In this document: positions 34,901-42,504 of the stretch, piece after piece
How the letters are laid out: the number at the start of each line of letters is the position of its first letter
How positions within the stretch are numbered: position 1 is the stretch's first letter
Origin: JAQIBY01 sp963676165
GTDB lineage: Bacteria > Bacteroidota > Bacteroidia > Bacteroidales > ML635J-15
DNA: 64,000 nt
Reading direction: 5' to 3'
Assembly (NCBI GenBank): GCA_963676165.1
Contig: OY781043.1
Span: 2,542,001-2,606,000, forward strand
Notes under the pieces: model-generated
The model's input: only the letters and a program-made list of their open reading frames with translations
The model's database searches: none
What the model was told of the DNA's origin: nothing
Program-made: the position numbers and the translations under genes

Positions 34901-36324
34901 GCAAGCATACCTGCAGTTTCAGACCAACAATATGGTAAATAGCTTGAAAACTCTTCCAACCATGGAGGAGTTATTGTACCACAAGCAGTTGTAAAAGCAA
35001 ATGGACCTACCCAATTTGAATAATCTCCACCGCCACAATTTGCACGGACATAATATTCGTAATCAGTAGTTGCAGATAAACCAGTGTAAGTGTAAGGATT
35101 AGAAACACTAGTTTGGGTTGGCGTCCCTGAAGGGCTAAACCCAGAAGTCCCTAATTCAATATCCCAAAGTGATGCACCTGCATTATCTGTCCAAGAGAGA
35201 TCGGCCTGCGTTGCAGTTATTGAAGATGCAGACAAATTGGTTGGACTTGGGCAGGATGGTGATATTGAAACAACAATATCATCAACATATATACCCAATT
35301 GATCTGCAATACTGTAGGCATGCCAACCAAAGTAGTAATCTCCTGATGAAGCAGGTGTAAAATCTACAACTACTGCATCAAAAGTAGTATTGGCAAATGA
35401 AGCATTATCAAACAATTCAACAGACATACTACCAGAAGATTGCCCTGTTCCATAATAAAGCTCAAGACTTTCACTATATGAACTGCTTGATGCACGATAA
35501 ACAAATTCTATACGATAAGAAGTGCCCCCTGTTAAGCTAAACCCCGGAGAGAAAGCCCAATCGTCAAGTGCATTTGATCCATCCCAACTTATGAACATTG
35601 AATTGGGGGATGAAGATGCATATGTTGATGATGTTTCCCAGTCGTCATCAGGCGCAGAATTATCCTCAATAGCCCAGCATGCAGGCATCGCTGGAGTAGT
35701 TTCTCCATCAAAATCCTCTGTCCATGGGAAAGCTGTAATTGTAGCGCAAGGAGACAAGGTGTAATCTACAGTTATTCTTATGTAGTCAAATTCTGCAACT
35801 ACGGAACCATTACTGCCCTGAATTACAGCAATCATTACTCCAAAATTAGAACTGTTAATTTCTGCCGGAGTCCAAGTAGTCCCCCACAAATCAGCAGCAC
35901 CACCATAAGTAGCACTTTCCCATGATGAATTTCCCCAATTTGAGCCAACTGCATAATTTGAACCAGTTGTACTAACCCCATCTTTCGTCAAATAAATTTC
36001 AGAGTCTTGTGTTTTATTTGCTCCTGAATATCTGTAGAGCTCTACTGTAATGCCATCAATAGTCGCTGATACAGGAATTGAAAACCCATAATCTGTACCG
36101 ACTATATAATTTGTTATTTCATTTTTAGGAATTGATGCAGTTGCATATGTTCCATCATTTGAATATATATTTCCAATATTCGACCAAGAGACTGTACCAC
36201 TCGCATTATTAACCTCTACACCACTAGAAGGGTAATTTGGTCCATCAGTAACTTGTGCAAAAGAAGAAAATACAAAAGACAGAAATAAACTTATTACAGC
36301 TAAAAATAGTATTCGCTTTTTCAT
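28966..36324 (-). CDS. Giant T9SS-secreted adhesin-like protein
   Basis: The 2452-residue protein has a signal peptide (about 1-24, ending SFAQ). Domains in rough order are an N-terminal beta domain; two MAM or cleaved-adhesin-like units, each followed by an FN3 domain (TATQADLSWTDNAG and LPDQVDLGWTEFG type); a CUB-like unit; FN3 and Ig-like units; several PPC-like modules with paired cysteines; and a long Asn/Thr-rich beta-helix-like stretch around residues 1850-2050. The T9SS type A sorting domain (FHIVPNPFKDELYV to KTQKLIKM) ends it. It probably mediates surface attachment or binds polymers. No catalytic site was found. Confidence 0.9.
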   Translation of the reverse strand: MKKRILFLAVISLFLSFVFSSFAQVTDGPNYPSSGVEVNNASGTVSWSNIGNIYSNDGTYATASIPKNEITNYIVGTDYGFSIPVSATIDGITVELYRYSGANKTQDSEIYLTKDGVSTTGSNYAVGSNWGNSSWESATYGGAADLWGTTWTPAEINSSNFGVMIAVIQGSNGSVVAEFDYIRITVDYTLSPCATITAFPWTEDFDGETTPAMPACWAIEDNSAPDDDWETSSTYASSSPNSMFISWDGSNALDDWAFSPGFSLTGGTSYRIEFVYRASSSSYSESLELYYGTGQSSGSMSVELFDNASFANTTFDAVVVDFTPASSGDYYFGWHAYSIADQLGIYVDDIVVSISPSCPSPTNLSASSITATQADLSWTDNAGASLWDIELGTSGFSPSGTPTQTSVSNPYTYTGLSATTDYEYYVRANCGGGDYSNWVGPFAFTTACGTITPPWLEEFSSYLPYCWSETAGMLAAPSTLSGTTSSWLEDGFANVGTTGAAKVNIYSTTYDEWLISPSINLGTGTTDYQLEFDLALTDYGSSATPETDGVDDKFAVVISTDNGATWTSANTLQLWDNAGSPNVYNNISYTGEHVIIDLTGYTGVVQFGFYGESTVSNADNDLFVDNVEVKEIPTCPQPISLTVTNLLPDQVDLGWTEFGSATQWDIEYGASGFSQGTGTTVSGVNTNPYTITGLTGSTDYDFYVRADCGGGDLSDWSGPYTFTTADPYMVYTSSTVTQNNTDPVNRGSVDQEIICIEVVTTNPTSPLSITDFDFSTNGSTSAGTDILRANLYYTGTTAAFGNTTQFGTTVNAPNGSFTISGSQALAEGTNYFWLTYDINSGATLNNVVDAECTSITVDASAQTPTVTAPANNREILNVFLISDPNIVSTCTGYFYDSGGASGDYSSDEDYTKTFQSATPGSALQIEFTDFATEASYDELSIYDGSDVTAPLIGTYDGTEVIGTITSSGAYLTFEFTSDGSGINTGWDANISCVPITVPDCPTLDAPADTEVDVCPGSVNLLWTPAATGFAATGYKLYVGTTVAANELINGVDIGNVTSYNLPNLDGNTTFYWHVAPYNSAGTQTGCANYSFTTLNIGITSTNSPVNTCMNTANLTATGSGTITWYDQATGGSPIGTGSPYTASFNGNTTFYVAAESAGGGTEYGGMAANSSGSGFLGSSDEIGVVFDASEDFTLESAEIYPVGTGTVTVGLLNDAGTEIANSGAITITSGDGSAMTISLGFNISVGTNYKLVLRSYTGITDLYRDFTTTYPYDSPSGALSVTGGWWDGSTDSNYYFYNLEITSSCISAREAVEVIHTADPVSITPDGPITFLDGGSVGLTASSATSYTYTWSPATGLNTTTGANVTASPNTTTTYTVTGDNGSCAYSEEITITVTYPCTGLGTGHTPISSLPFSESSTTCGAVDDITSSNATVCGSTSYYTGEDVVYSFTPTTDGSITINLTSTGTFTGIMLYDDCPMSGQGGSCMGYSQSSSGDETMCVSVQQDVTYYLVVDSYDSPDCNPYTISISAPDPAGVPGDLPCDAIPVAIGGIQSGDNGCATGVDEPSAATCWDTGIVNTIWYSFEAPASGTVKIRTILGSLTSTQIAVYQGVCSNLSLVSNACNTDATGTCSGTEEYSNLELTGLTSGSTYYIRVDGENELTGTFEVQVIDGTNDWPAVPQQDCGSATLVCAQQTVVGDPGFVGAGSTCDYTTPYGCFSFGTQNNTVWYQIDVDATGALTFEIVPNLSTTDYDWALVNVTGISDACDQIAANTLSPTRCNFSGTSGTTGLSASATETSVDAGGAPFCSEVSATAGETYLLLIWNWSGNNTGFTLDLYSSPLIYDTPDQVTWSGGASTDWFDPINWGGCTIPSCGIDAIIVNGPTNQPVISADGAECANITIESGASLTIDAARSLTVCENFNNSGSLNADATSTILINHASNSHEINGSLVGTNALGNLTIDKAAGTVSFMQDIEISGDLITANVTSLINTNAHNVIIGGDFEPFSGTFTGIGTTGRLTFNGSALQSYNPGGTLTLNHVTINNTGAGVALSNNMILGVNGVLTLTHGIIETGTNRVEIRNTDPTAVSAGNMNAFINTDLRRYIATNAGDYNFPVGTSSAYRLAKMTNNNLTGVTYVDAEFITGFSNSGSLNASLALDNTVVYQEVASEGIWRLNPDAAPSGGTYAMSLYFDDGQGYDVSGNPIGDGFTGLIDNQFAVLKRPSGSTSAADWVGESVGSIPADNGLGRLVDDGFAKRSGISAFSEFGIGKDNTILPIELMSFTASCMDDLVVVNWTTAVEINNDFFTLYRSTDGEHFEKLDVIQGQGNSTYISDYSYVDEKPAALQQYYRLQQTDYDGTSTWSDVIYANCVKTPGEFHIVPNPFKDELYVMFDESTPSGITLRINDMLGNVIFETVIPEHALKYRIIELEKCLPGTYFISIMYNDSVKTQKLIKM

Positions 36325-36330
36325 GGTTTT

Positions 36331-36876
36331 TTACTTTTTGTAATACATTTCATAAAACATGGCTTTCTCGCGCTCAAATTTTTCGTTTGAGGCCATATCG
36401 TCTCCTTGAAGTTTTGGCGCTTCGGGGTGATGTGACATCCATGTTTGGAAAGCTTTACGGTAAGTTTCGTCTGAGTCAGATTTTCGAAAATCTGGAGGAG
36501 GAGGGTAACATGTGATATCATACTTCACAAAATCCTTATATGATTTCATTCCTAAAACAGAAATAAAATCCGGATGTGATTGATACCAAACTTTCAATGA
36601 TTTGTTAAAATTTTCAATATCGGCTTCCCGATCACCTGTTGACACAAATTCTGGCAAATCATATGCTCCCCTAAAATACTCAATGAGGTTTCGTCTATAC
36701 ACAATCTCATCATAATCAGGGTTTCCTGTTTGCTTTTTGTGTACAGGAATGTCTTGAAATTGATCGGTTTCTGTTTCAACTTCAGATGTCTGTGCTTTTG
36801 ACTGTTGTACACCTATTGTACAACTAATAGCAACAAATAAAGCTAGGCCAAGCTTTACGCTTTTCATTTTTTTCAT
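36331..36876 (-). CDS. Small secreted partner of the giant T9SS protein
   Basis: The 181-residue protein has a signal peptide (about 1-28) and the mature motifs KVWYQSHPDFISV and FQTWMSHHPEAPK, two W-x2/3-HP repeats. The protein at 28289 has a similar FKNWYLMHPFFP. The gene ends 6 nt before the giant gene, so the two are co-transcribed. It may be a chaperone, an inhibitor or a surface partner; nothing in the sequence decides which. Confidence 0.7.
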   Translation of the reverse strand: MKKMKSVKLGLALFVAISCTIGVQQSKAQTSEVETETDQFQDIPVHKKQTGNPDYDEIVYRRNLIEYFRGAYDLPEFVSTGDREADIENFNKSLKVWYQSHPDFISVLGMKSYKDFVKYDITCYPPPPDFRKSDSDETYRKAFQTWMSHHPEAPKLQGDDMASNEKFEREKAMFYEMYYKK

Positions 36877-37152
36877 GGCTCTTTTTTTTACTTGAATTCC
36901 GTATGCTAATATACTGAATTTAACAATTACTTAAGAATGACGTAAGACATATTCATGTATTATTAGACAAAACATGTGTTATATGCAGCATGTACACCAT
37001 CATTATCATATATACAAACACCAACAATCAAGGGATTCCTAACACTTTATCAAAATCAATCAATTCAAATTTTAAAGGATATTTGTAGTATCTTTGTAGA
37101 GTTGTTTTTTTCAGAATGTAATGGACTTATTACTTAAAATTCTATCCAAATC

Positions 37153-37860
37153 ATGCATAAAACCATTCAAAATGATTTAGAAAAGCTTCAAAACCGTGAA
37201 AAAGCAAAACAAATGCAACGCTTTTTCAAAACCGGTAAAGGTGAGTACGGTGAAGGTGATATTTTTCTCGGACTCTCCGTTCCTGCACAACGAAAAATCG
37301 CTTCTAAGTATAAAGCAGTAGTTTCACTTGACGACATTCATGTTTTGATGAATTCAAACATTCATGAACATAGACTGACAGCCATCTTTTTACTCGTCCA
37401 ACTTTACAACAAACAAAAATCAGATGCAGACAAAAAAGAAATTGTTGATTTCTATTTAAATCACACCTATGCTGTAAACAATTGGGATATTGTGGATTCT
37501 TCCGCACACAAAATATTAGGTCATTGGTTATTCAATAAAGACAAAAGCATTCTGTTTAAGCTTGCAAAATCGGAAAACTTATGGGAACAACGCATTTCTA
37601 TGATTGCTTGCATGCACGACATCAAAAAAGGAGAATACGAAACCACACTTGAAATTGCCGATTTACTGCTTCATCATAAGCATGATCTTATTCATAAAGC
37701 CGTGGGTTGGATGCTAAAAGAAATCAGTAAACAAGATTTACAAGTTACTGATAATTTTCTTAAAACACGGTGTCAAACTATGCCAAGAACTTGTCTTCGT
37801 TATGCAATCGAAAAATTCCCAAAAGACAGACGTCAAGCCTTTTTGAAAGGGTACGTTTAA
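37153..37860 (+). CDS. DNA alkylation repair protein, AlkD-like HEAT-repeat
   Basis: The 235-residue, all-helical protein matches the AlkD family. Its segments are GDIFLGLSVPAQRKIASKYK, HEHRLTAIFLLVQLY, NNWDIVDSSAHKILG and KSENLWEQRISMIA, with WMLKEISK and LRYAIEKFP near the end. AlkD-type glycosylases remove N3- and N7-alkylpurines by trapping DNA in a HEAT-like groove; the NNWDIVDSSA region corresponds to the Trp/Asp that contact the lesion. It is a single gene, with about 277 bp before it. Confidence 0.88.
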   Translation: MHKTIQNDLEKLQNREKAKQMQRFFKTGKGEYGEGDIFLGLSVPAQRKIASKYKAVVSLDDIHVLMNSNIHEHRLTAIFLLVQLYNKQKSDADKKEIVDFYLNHTYAVNNWDIVDSSAHKILGHWLFNKDKSILFKLAKSENLWEQRISMIACMHDIKKGEYETTLEIADLLLHHKHDLIHKAVGWMLKEISKQDLQVTDNFLKTRCQTMPRTCLRYAIEKFPKDRRQAFLKGYV

Positions 37861-37941
37861 GAAAAAAGACAGAGATTTCTCCCTGCCTTAATAATGAGAG
37901 TTCAACGTAAAAATTCACATTAAAATATCGACAATCGCTTT

Positions 37942-39555
37942 CTAAAGAATAAAATCTGTTGATAAGAAAGACGATTTATTGTTTCGAATCACGTCACGAA
38001 CAATTGCCTTATTGGTCTCTGTTCCTTTTGCAGCAACAATACTACGGATACTAAAAGATCTCAATGCATCAAACACAGACAAGGTTCCCTCAGCAGAATC
38101 TTTTCTTCCTGTAAACGGGAAAGTATCCGGTCCACGCTGACATTGTGAATTAATATTCACACGACACAACTGATTAACCAAAGGATCAATCAAATGTGCT
38201 ATGGTATCAGGATTTGTTCCAAACAAACTCACTTGCTGTCCATATTGTGAATCAATAATATATTGTAAAGGCTCTTCAATATCTGTATATGACATCACAG
38301 GAATAACAGGACCAAACTGTTCTTCATAATACAGTTTCATCTTATCATTCACAGGATACATAATTGCAGGCGTAAACATCGAATTGATAATCTTACCTCC
38401 ATGTTCAGGATTCATCAGTTTTGCGCCATACAAAATGGCATCGTCAACAAGATTTTTAAGATACTCAGTTTTACCTTCTTCAGGAAGGGCAGTAATTTTC
38501 ACACCATCTTCCCATGGCAACCCAACTTTTAACGCATCCACTTCTTTGACCAAACGTTTGAGGAAGTCATCTTTAATGGAATCATGAACATAAAGCATTT
38601 TCAATGCAGTACAACGTTGTCCGTTATACGATAATGCTCCACTTACAATTTCAGGAATCGCACTATCTAAATCAGCATCCTTCATGATGATTGCCACATT
38701 CTTCGCTTCCAAACCAAGGATAGTCCGCATGCGGTGTGGTTTTGGATGCATTAATTTTAGAGTGTCTGCAATTTTACTGCTTCCGATAAAAGCTAAAGAG
38801 TTAATTTTTCCACTTTCAATCAATGGTGTAACCACTTCACGCCCTTTACCATATACAGTATTCACAACACCTTTAGGGAAACATTCTGCAAAAAGTTCCA
38901 ACAATGGTTCAAACAACAAAACACCAACCTTCGGCGGCTTAAATATGACAGTATTCCCCATAATTAAAGCAGGAATCAAGGTTGCAAATGTCTCATTTAA
39001 AGGGTAATTATAAGGACCCATGCAAAGCACAACGCCCAAAGGTGAACGTCTGATTTGCGCGAAAATTCCTTGCTCAATTTTTAAACGACTATTATCACGA
39101 TCAAGCTCTTTGTAAGTATCAATGGTGTCTCGGATATATTCCAAGGTACGATCAAACTCTTTCAATGAATCAGGATAAGACTTTCCAATCTCCCACATGA
39201 GAATCCTCACGACTTCATCACGTTTTTCAGCCATGCGATTAAGGTATTTGGACATAATAGCTGTCCGTTTCTCTACTCCCATTACTGGCCATTCACCACG
39301 TCCATAATCATAAGCCTCAATTGCAGCATTTAACGCTGCCATAGACTCTTTGCTTGTCAATTTAGGGTAAGATCCCAAGTGGTACGGATGACAATCACCG
39401 TTGTCTTCAGTCACATATACCGGAGAATTAACCTCCTGATATATTCCATTCCAAGACACCAATTCTCCATTCAATAAATACACTTTTTGGTGCACCTCTC
39501 CCGGGACAAATTCAACCGGAATTTCTGAGGGTTTTAAACATTCATACATTTTCAT
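37942..39555 (-). CDS. NADP-dependent glyceraldehyde-3-phosphate dehydrogenase, GapN-like
   Basis: The 537-residue aldehyde dehydrogenase has the catalytic Cys near residue 315 in NGQRCTALK, the general-base Glu in ILGLEAKNVAIIM, and the cofactor Asn in GPYNYPLNET. GQRCTA-K around the Cys and the overall pattern suit the non-phosphorylating GapN group, which makes 3-phosphoglycerate and NADPH, but other ALDHs of this branch are possible. The length is slightly above GapN (about 480), with an extra N-terminal 40 residues. Confidence 0.8.
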   Translation of the reverse strand: MKMYECLKPSEIPVEFVPGEVHQKVYLLNGELVSWNGIYQEVNSPVYVTEDNGDCHPYHLGSYPKLTSKESMAALNAAIEAYDYGRGEWPVMGVEKRTAIMSKYLNRMAEKRDEVVRILMWEIGKSYPDSLKEFDRTLEYIRDTIDTYKELDRDNSRLKIEQGIFAQIRRSPLGVVLCMGPYNYPLNETFATLIPALIMGNTVIFKPPKVGVLLFEPLLELFAECFPKGVVNTVYGKGREVVTPLIESGKINSLAFIGSSKIADTLKLMHPKPHRMRTILGLEAKNVAIIMKDADLDSAIPEIVSGALSYNGQRCTALKMLYVHDSIKDDFLKRLVKEVDALKVGLPWEDGVKITALPEEGKTEYLKNLVDDAILYGAKLMNPEHGGKIINSMFTPAIMYPVNDKMKLYYEEQFGPVIPVMSYTDIEEPLQYIIDSQYGQQVSLFGTNPDTIAHLIDPLVNQLCRVNINSQCQRGPDTFPFTGRKDSAEGTLSVFDALRSFSIRSIVAAKGTETNKAIVRDVIRNNKSSFLSTDFIL

Positions 39556-39713
39556 AATCTACTTCTTTATCATGACAAAATTAAACATTTTAATTTTAAT
39601 CGTAACATTTAGGCTGTTCTAAACCCCTCATCCTTAGGCAAACCTTATGTTTTTTCATGCAAATCCTCTGTAACATTTCTTACTCCTTTCCGTATTATTA
39701 TGAAACCACGCCT

Positions 39714-40553
39714 ATGAAAAACACAAGCCTTACCAGTCTCATTTCTCTTGTTGCCTATTTGCTATTTTCGCTTCAAATTCAAGCACAAGAAATCATTTTA
39801 TATCAAGACTTTGAATCATCACTATTCACGAACCTAAGTCATTCAGACGACACAGACATCTTGATTGGATTGCCAGAATGTAGCTATACAGGCGTCGGAT
39901 ATGCATCAACATTAAATTCAGAAAGTATTGACTTTTTGTCAACAGAGAATAGCAGCATGTTTTTGGCAGTAAACCCGGAACAACCATGCAATGGTTATTA
40001 TGTTGCAGAAGTAAAAAGTTCTCTCCTTGATTTGTCTATGTATGATTCCGTTGTAATTTCATGCGATTATTTCATCTCAGAAAGCTTAGGCTGGGGACCT
40101 GCAGAATTAAATATGGAGGTATCTGATGGCTCCAGTAGTTTTGAATTCACTTCTTTATTTACTGAAACTGGTTCATGGGCGGAAGCAAGCATTAGTTTAG
40201 ATGCTGCATTTCTGGCAGAAAACGTACAACTTCTGATTGAAATGGGTGGTGGCGAAGGTGTTGCCATTGACAATCTGGAAATCAAAGGATGGACTTTCTC
40301 AAAACGTGCAAATCTCACAACATCCCCAGAGTTTAAGGTATTCCCAAACCCTGCTGACGAAGTCCTATTTATCGAAGGAGATAATATACAACAAATTCAA
40401 ATTATGAATTCAATTGGAAATCAAGTGTTTTCAAAAGTTGCAAACTACAAAAACAACAAAATTATGATTTCCGACCTTCCTGCAGGAATCTATTTTGTAC
40501 ACATCAGTTTTGACAACAATCAGTCGCGTACAAAACGAATTATGGTACGATAA
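39714..40553 (+). CDS. T9SS-secreted protein
   Basis: The protein is about 279 residues from the ATG at 39714 (MKNTSLTSLISLVAYLLFSL), which gives a signal peptide ending QIQAQ. A beta-sandwich (about 25-185; SSLLDLSMYDSVVISCDYF, WAEASISLDAAFL) resembles MAM or CBM-like modules. The last 75 residues are a T9SS type A sorting domain (FKVFPNPADEVLFI to SRTKRIMVR). No catalytic motif is seen. recR follows 58 bp downstream. Confidence 0.8.
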   Translation: MKNTSLTSLISLVAYLLFSLQIQAQEIILYQDFESSLFTNLSHSDDTDILIGLPECSYTGVGYASTLNSESIDFLSTENSSMFLAVNPEQPCNGYYVAEVKSSLLDLSMYDSVVISCDYFISESLGWGPAELNMEVSDGSSSFEFTSLFTETGSWAEASISLDAAFLAENVQLLIEMGGGEGVAIDNLEIKGWTFSKRANLTTSPEFKVFPNPADEVLFIEGDNIQQIQIMNSIGNQVFSKVANYKNNKIMISDLPAGIYFVHISFDNNQSRTKRIMVR

Positions 40554-40611
40554 TCCAATTTGCATAGCCCAAAAATTTCTATCATATTTGATCTTCTTAT
40601 TAAAGACGATT

Positions 40612-41244
40612 ATGGAGATTGGAAATTACCCATCAGCAATTCTGGAAAAGGCTGTAAATGAGTTCAACAAGCTTCCCGGAATAGGAAAACGCACAGCACT
40701 AAGATTGGTTTTGCATCTATTAAAACAAGAAAAAAGTGAGCTTGAAAACTTTGGTAGTGTATTGCAAGAATTGGGTAACAAAGTGCAATTTTGCGAAAAA
40801 TGCAACAACATTGCTGATGACCACCTCTGTAATATCTGCTCCAATCCGAAAAGAGACTTCCAAACGATATGCATTGTTGAATCAATCAGAGATGTCATGG
40901 CAATTGAATCAACCGGACAATTTCAAGGGAGTTATCAAGTCTTAGGAGGAATTATTTCACCTATGGACGGAGTGGGTCCCAACGACCTACATCTGAATAA
41001 TCTGGCTGAAAGAATTCAGGAAGACAATGTCAAAGAAGTCATAATGGCTTTACCAACCACCATGGAAGGAGACACAACAGCTTTTTATATTTATCGAAAA
41101 ATACATCATACAGGTGTGCGCATTAGCAGCATTGCGCGTGGAATTGCTATTGGAGACGAATTACAATATGCAGATGAAATTACTCTCGGGCGCTCTATTC
41201 GCAACCGAATTGATTTTAATGCTGAACAAAATGATAATTACTAA
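40612..41244 (+). CDS. recR: Recombination mediator RecR
   Basis: The ORF encodes 210 residues from the ATG at 40612 (MEIGNYPSAILEKAV). The upstream extension overlaps the previous gene and has no family similarity. Visible features are the helix-hairpin-helix (NKLPGIGKRTALRLV), the C4 zinc finger (CEKCNNIADDHLCNIC) and the Toprim domain (TICIVESIRDVMAIE, EVIMALPTTMEGD). RecR works with RecO and RecF to load RecA at gaps. The length matches the family (about 200). Confidence 0.96.
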   Translation: MEIGNYPSAILEKAVNEFNKLPGIGKRTALRLVLHLLKQEKSELENFGSVLQELGNKVQFCEKCNNIADDHLCNICSNPKRDFQTICIVESIRDVMAIESTGQFQGSYQVLGGIISPMDGVGPNDLHLNNLAERIQEDNVKEVIMALPTTMEGDTTAFYIYRKIHHTGVRISSIARGIAIGDELQYADEITLGRSIRNRIDFNAEQNDNY

Positions 41245-41296
41245 ATGATTTCATTAATTTTGGAACATATAAACACCAATATAACATTCACAAATT

Positions 41297-42502
41297 ATGA
41301 TTAAAGATATTAATAGCATTTATTCAAAAACCGCTCAGGAAATGCAGCGTTCAGCGATCCGTGAGATTCTTAAATTAACTCAAAAACCTGAAATTATTTC
41401 ATTTGCAGGAGGTTTACCTTCACCAGAAAGCTTTCCTGTGAAAGACATTCAGGAAGTAAGCAACGAAGTACTGGAAACCATGGGTACAGCTGCCCTTCAG
41501 TATGGTACAACAGAAGGTTGTTTTCAGTTGAGAGAAGAACTCATCAAACGCTACAAAGCAGAAGGTCTTGATGTTGAGGTTGAAAACCTCATCATTACAA
41601 CTGCATCTCAACAAGGTTTGGATTTATTAGGTAAAATTTTCCTCAACCGAGGCGATAAAGTACTTTGCGGATTACCTTCATACCTTGGTGGTCTTTCAGC
41701 TTTCCGTACTTACGGTGCTGAAATGATTGGAATTGAATTTGACGAACACGGAATGCGTTCTGACATGTTGGAAAAGCAGCTTGAAAATATGAAACAAGTT
41801 GGCGAAAAACCAAAATTCATTTATATCATTCCTGACTTCCAAAATCCTGCAGGAATTACTATGCCTGAATTCCGTCGTCGTGAGATCATCAACATTGCAC
41901 ATGAATATGATGTATTAATCGTTGAAGATAGCCCTTACCGCGAATTACGTTTCGATGGGGAAACTCAACCTATGATGTATCAAATGGACGGAACAGGTCA
42001 TGTCATTACTTTGGGAACTTTCTCGAAAATTCTTGCTCCGGGTTTCCGTATTGGCTGGGTACTTGCCGATCCAGAAATTGCAGACAAATTTGTCGTTGCA
42101 AAACAAGCAACAGACCTTTGTACTCCTCCATTCCTTCAGCTAATTGTTGCAAAATACATGGGAAAAGGATTGCTCGAAAAAAATCTAGCATCAACCATTG
42201 ATTCATACCGCATTAAGCGTAACACCATGCTTGAAGGATTCAAACAGCATATGCCAGAAGGTGTCACCTGGACAGAACCTGAAGGCGGACTTTTCCTCTT
42301 CCTCTATTTACCAGAACACATGAACAGTGAAGATATTTTCAAACAAGCAATTGATGAAAATGTAGCATTCGTAATCGGATCTGTCTTTCATTGTAACGGA
42401 AAAGGTCAAAATACAATGCGCCTGAACTTTTCATTCCCAAGTTTGGAACAAAATAAAGAAGGTGTAAAACGTCTTGCTGAAGTGATTAAAAGAAACATGT
42501 AA
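41297..42502 (+). CDS. PLP-dependent aminotransferase, class I/II
   Basis: The 401-residue enzyme has a fold type I pattern: FAGGLPSPESFP near the start, ASQQGLDLLGK, the Asp and Tyr of VEDSPYRELRF, and the PLP lysine in TLGTFSKILAPGFRIGW. Arg in NTMRLNFSF at the C-terminus would bind the substrate carboxylate. This is the LysN, 2-aminoadipate or aromatic aminotransferase group, and the exact substrate cannot be told. The glycosyltransferase gene starts 2 nt after it. Confidence 0.88.
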   Translation: MIKDINSIYSKTAQEMQRSAIREILKLTQKPEIISFAGGLPSPESFPVKDIQEVSNEVLETMGTAALQYGTTEGCFQLREELIKRYKAEGLDVEVENLIITTASQQGLDLLGKIFLNRGDKVLCGLPSYLGGLSAFRTYGAEMIGIEFDEHGMRSDMLEKQLENMKQVGEKPKFIYIIPDFQNPAGITMPEFRRREIINIAHEYDVLIVEDSPYRELRFDGETQPMMYQMDGTGHVITLGTFSKILAPGFRIGWVLADPEIADKFVVAKQATDLCTPPFLQLIVAKYMGKGLLEKNLASTIDSYRIKRNTMLEGFKQHMPEGVTWTEPEGGLFLFLYLPEHMNSEDIFKQAIDENVAFVIGSVFHCNGKGQNTMRLNFSFPSLEQNKEGVKRLAEVIKRNM

Positions 42503-42504
42503 GC

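Noticed and set aside
29184..35764. Many ORFs on the plus strand opposite the giant T9SS gene
   Set aside because: They are antisense readings of one long, clearly coding minus-strand gene.
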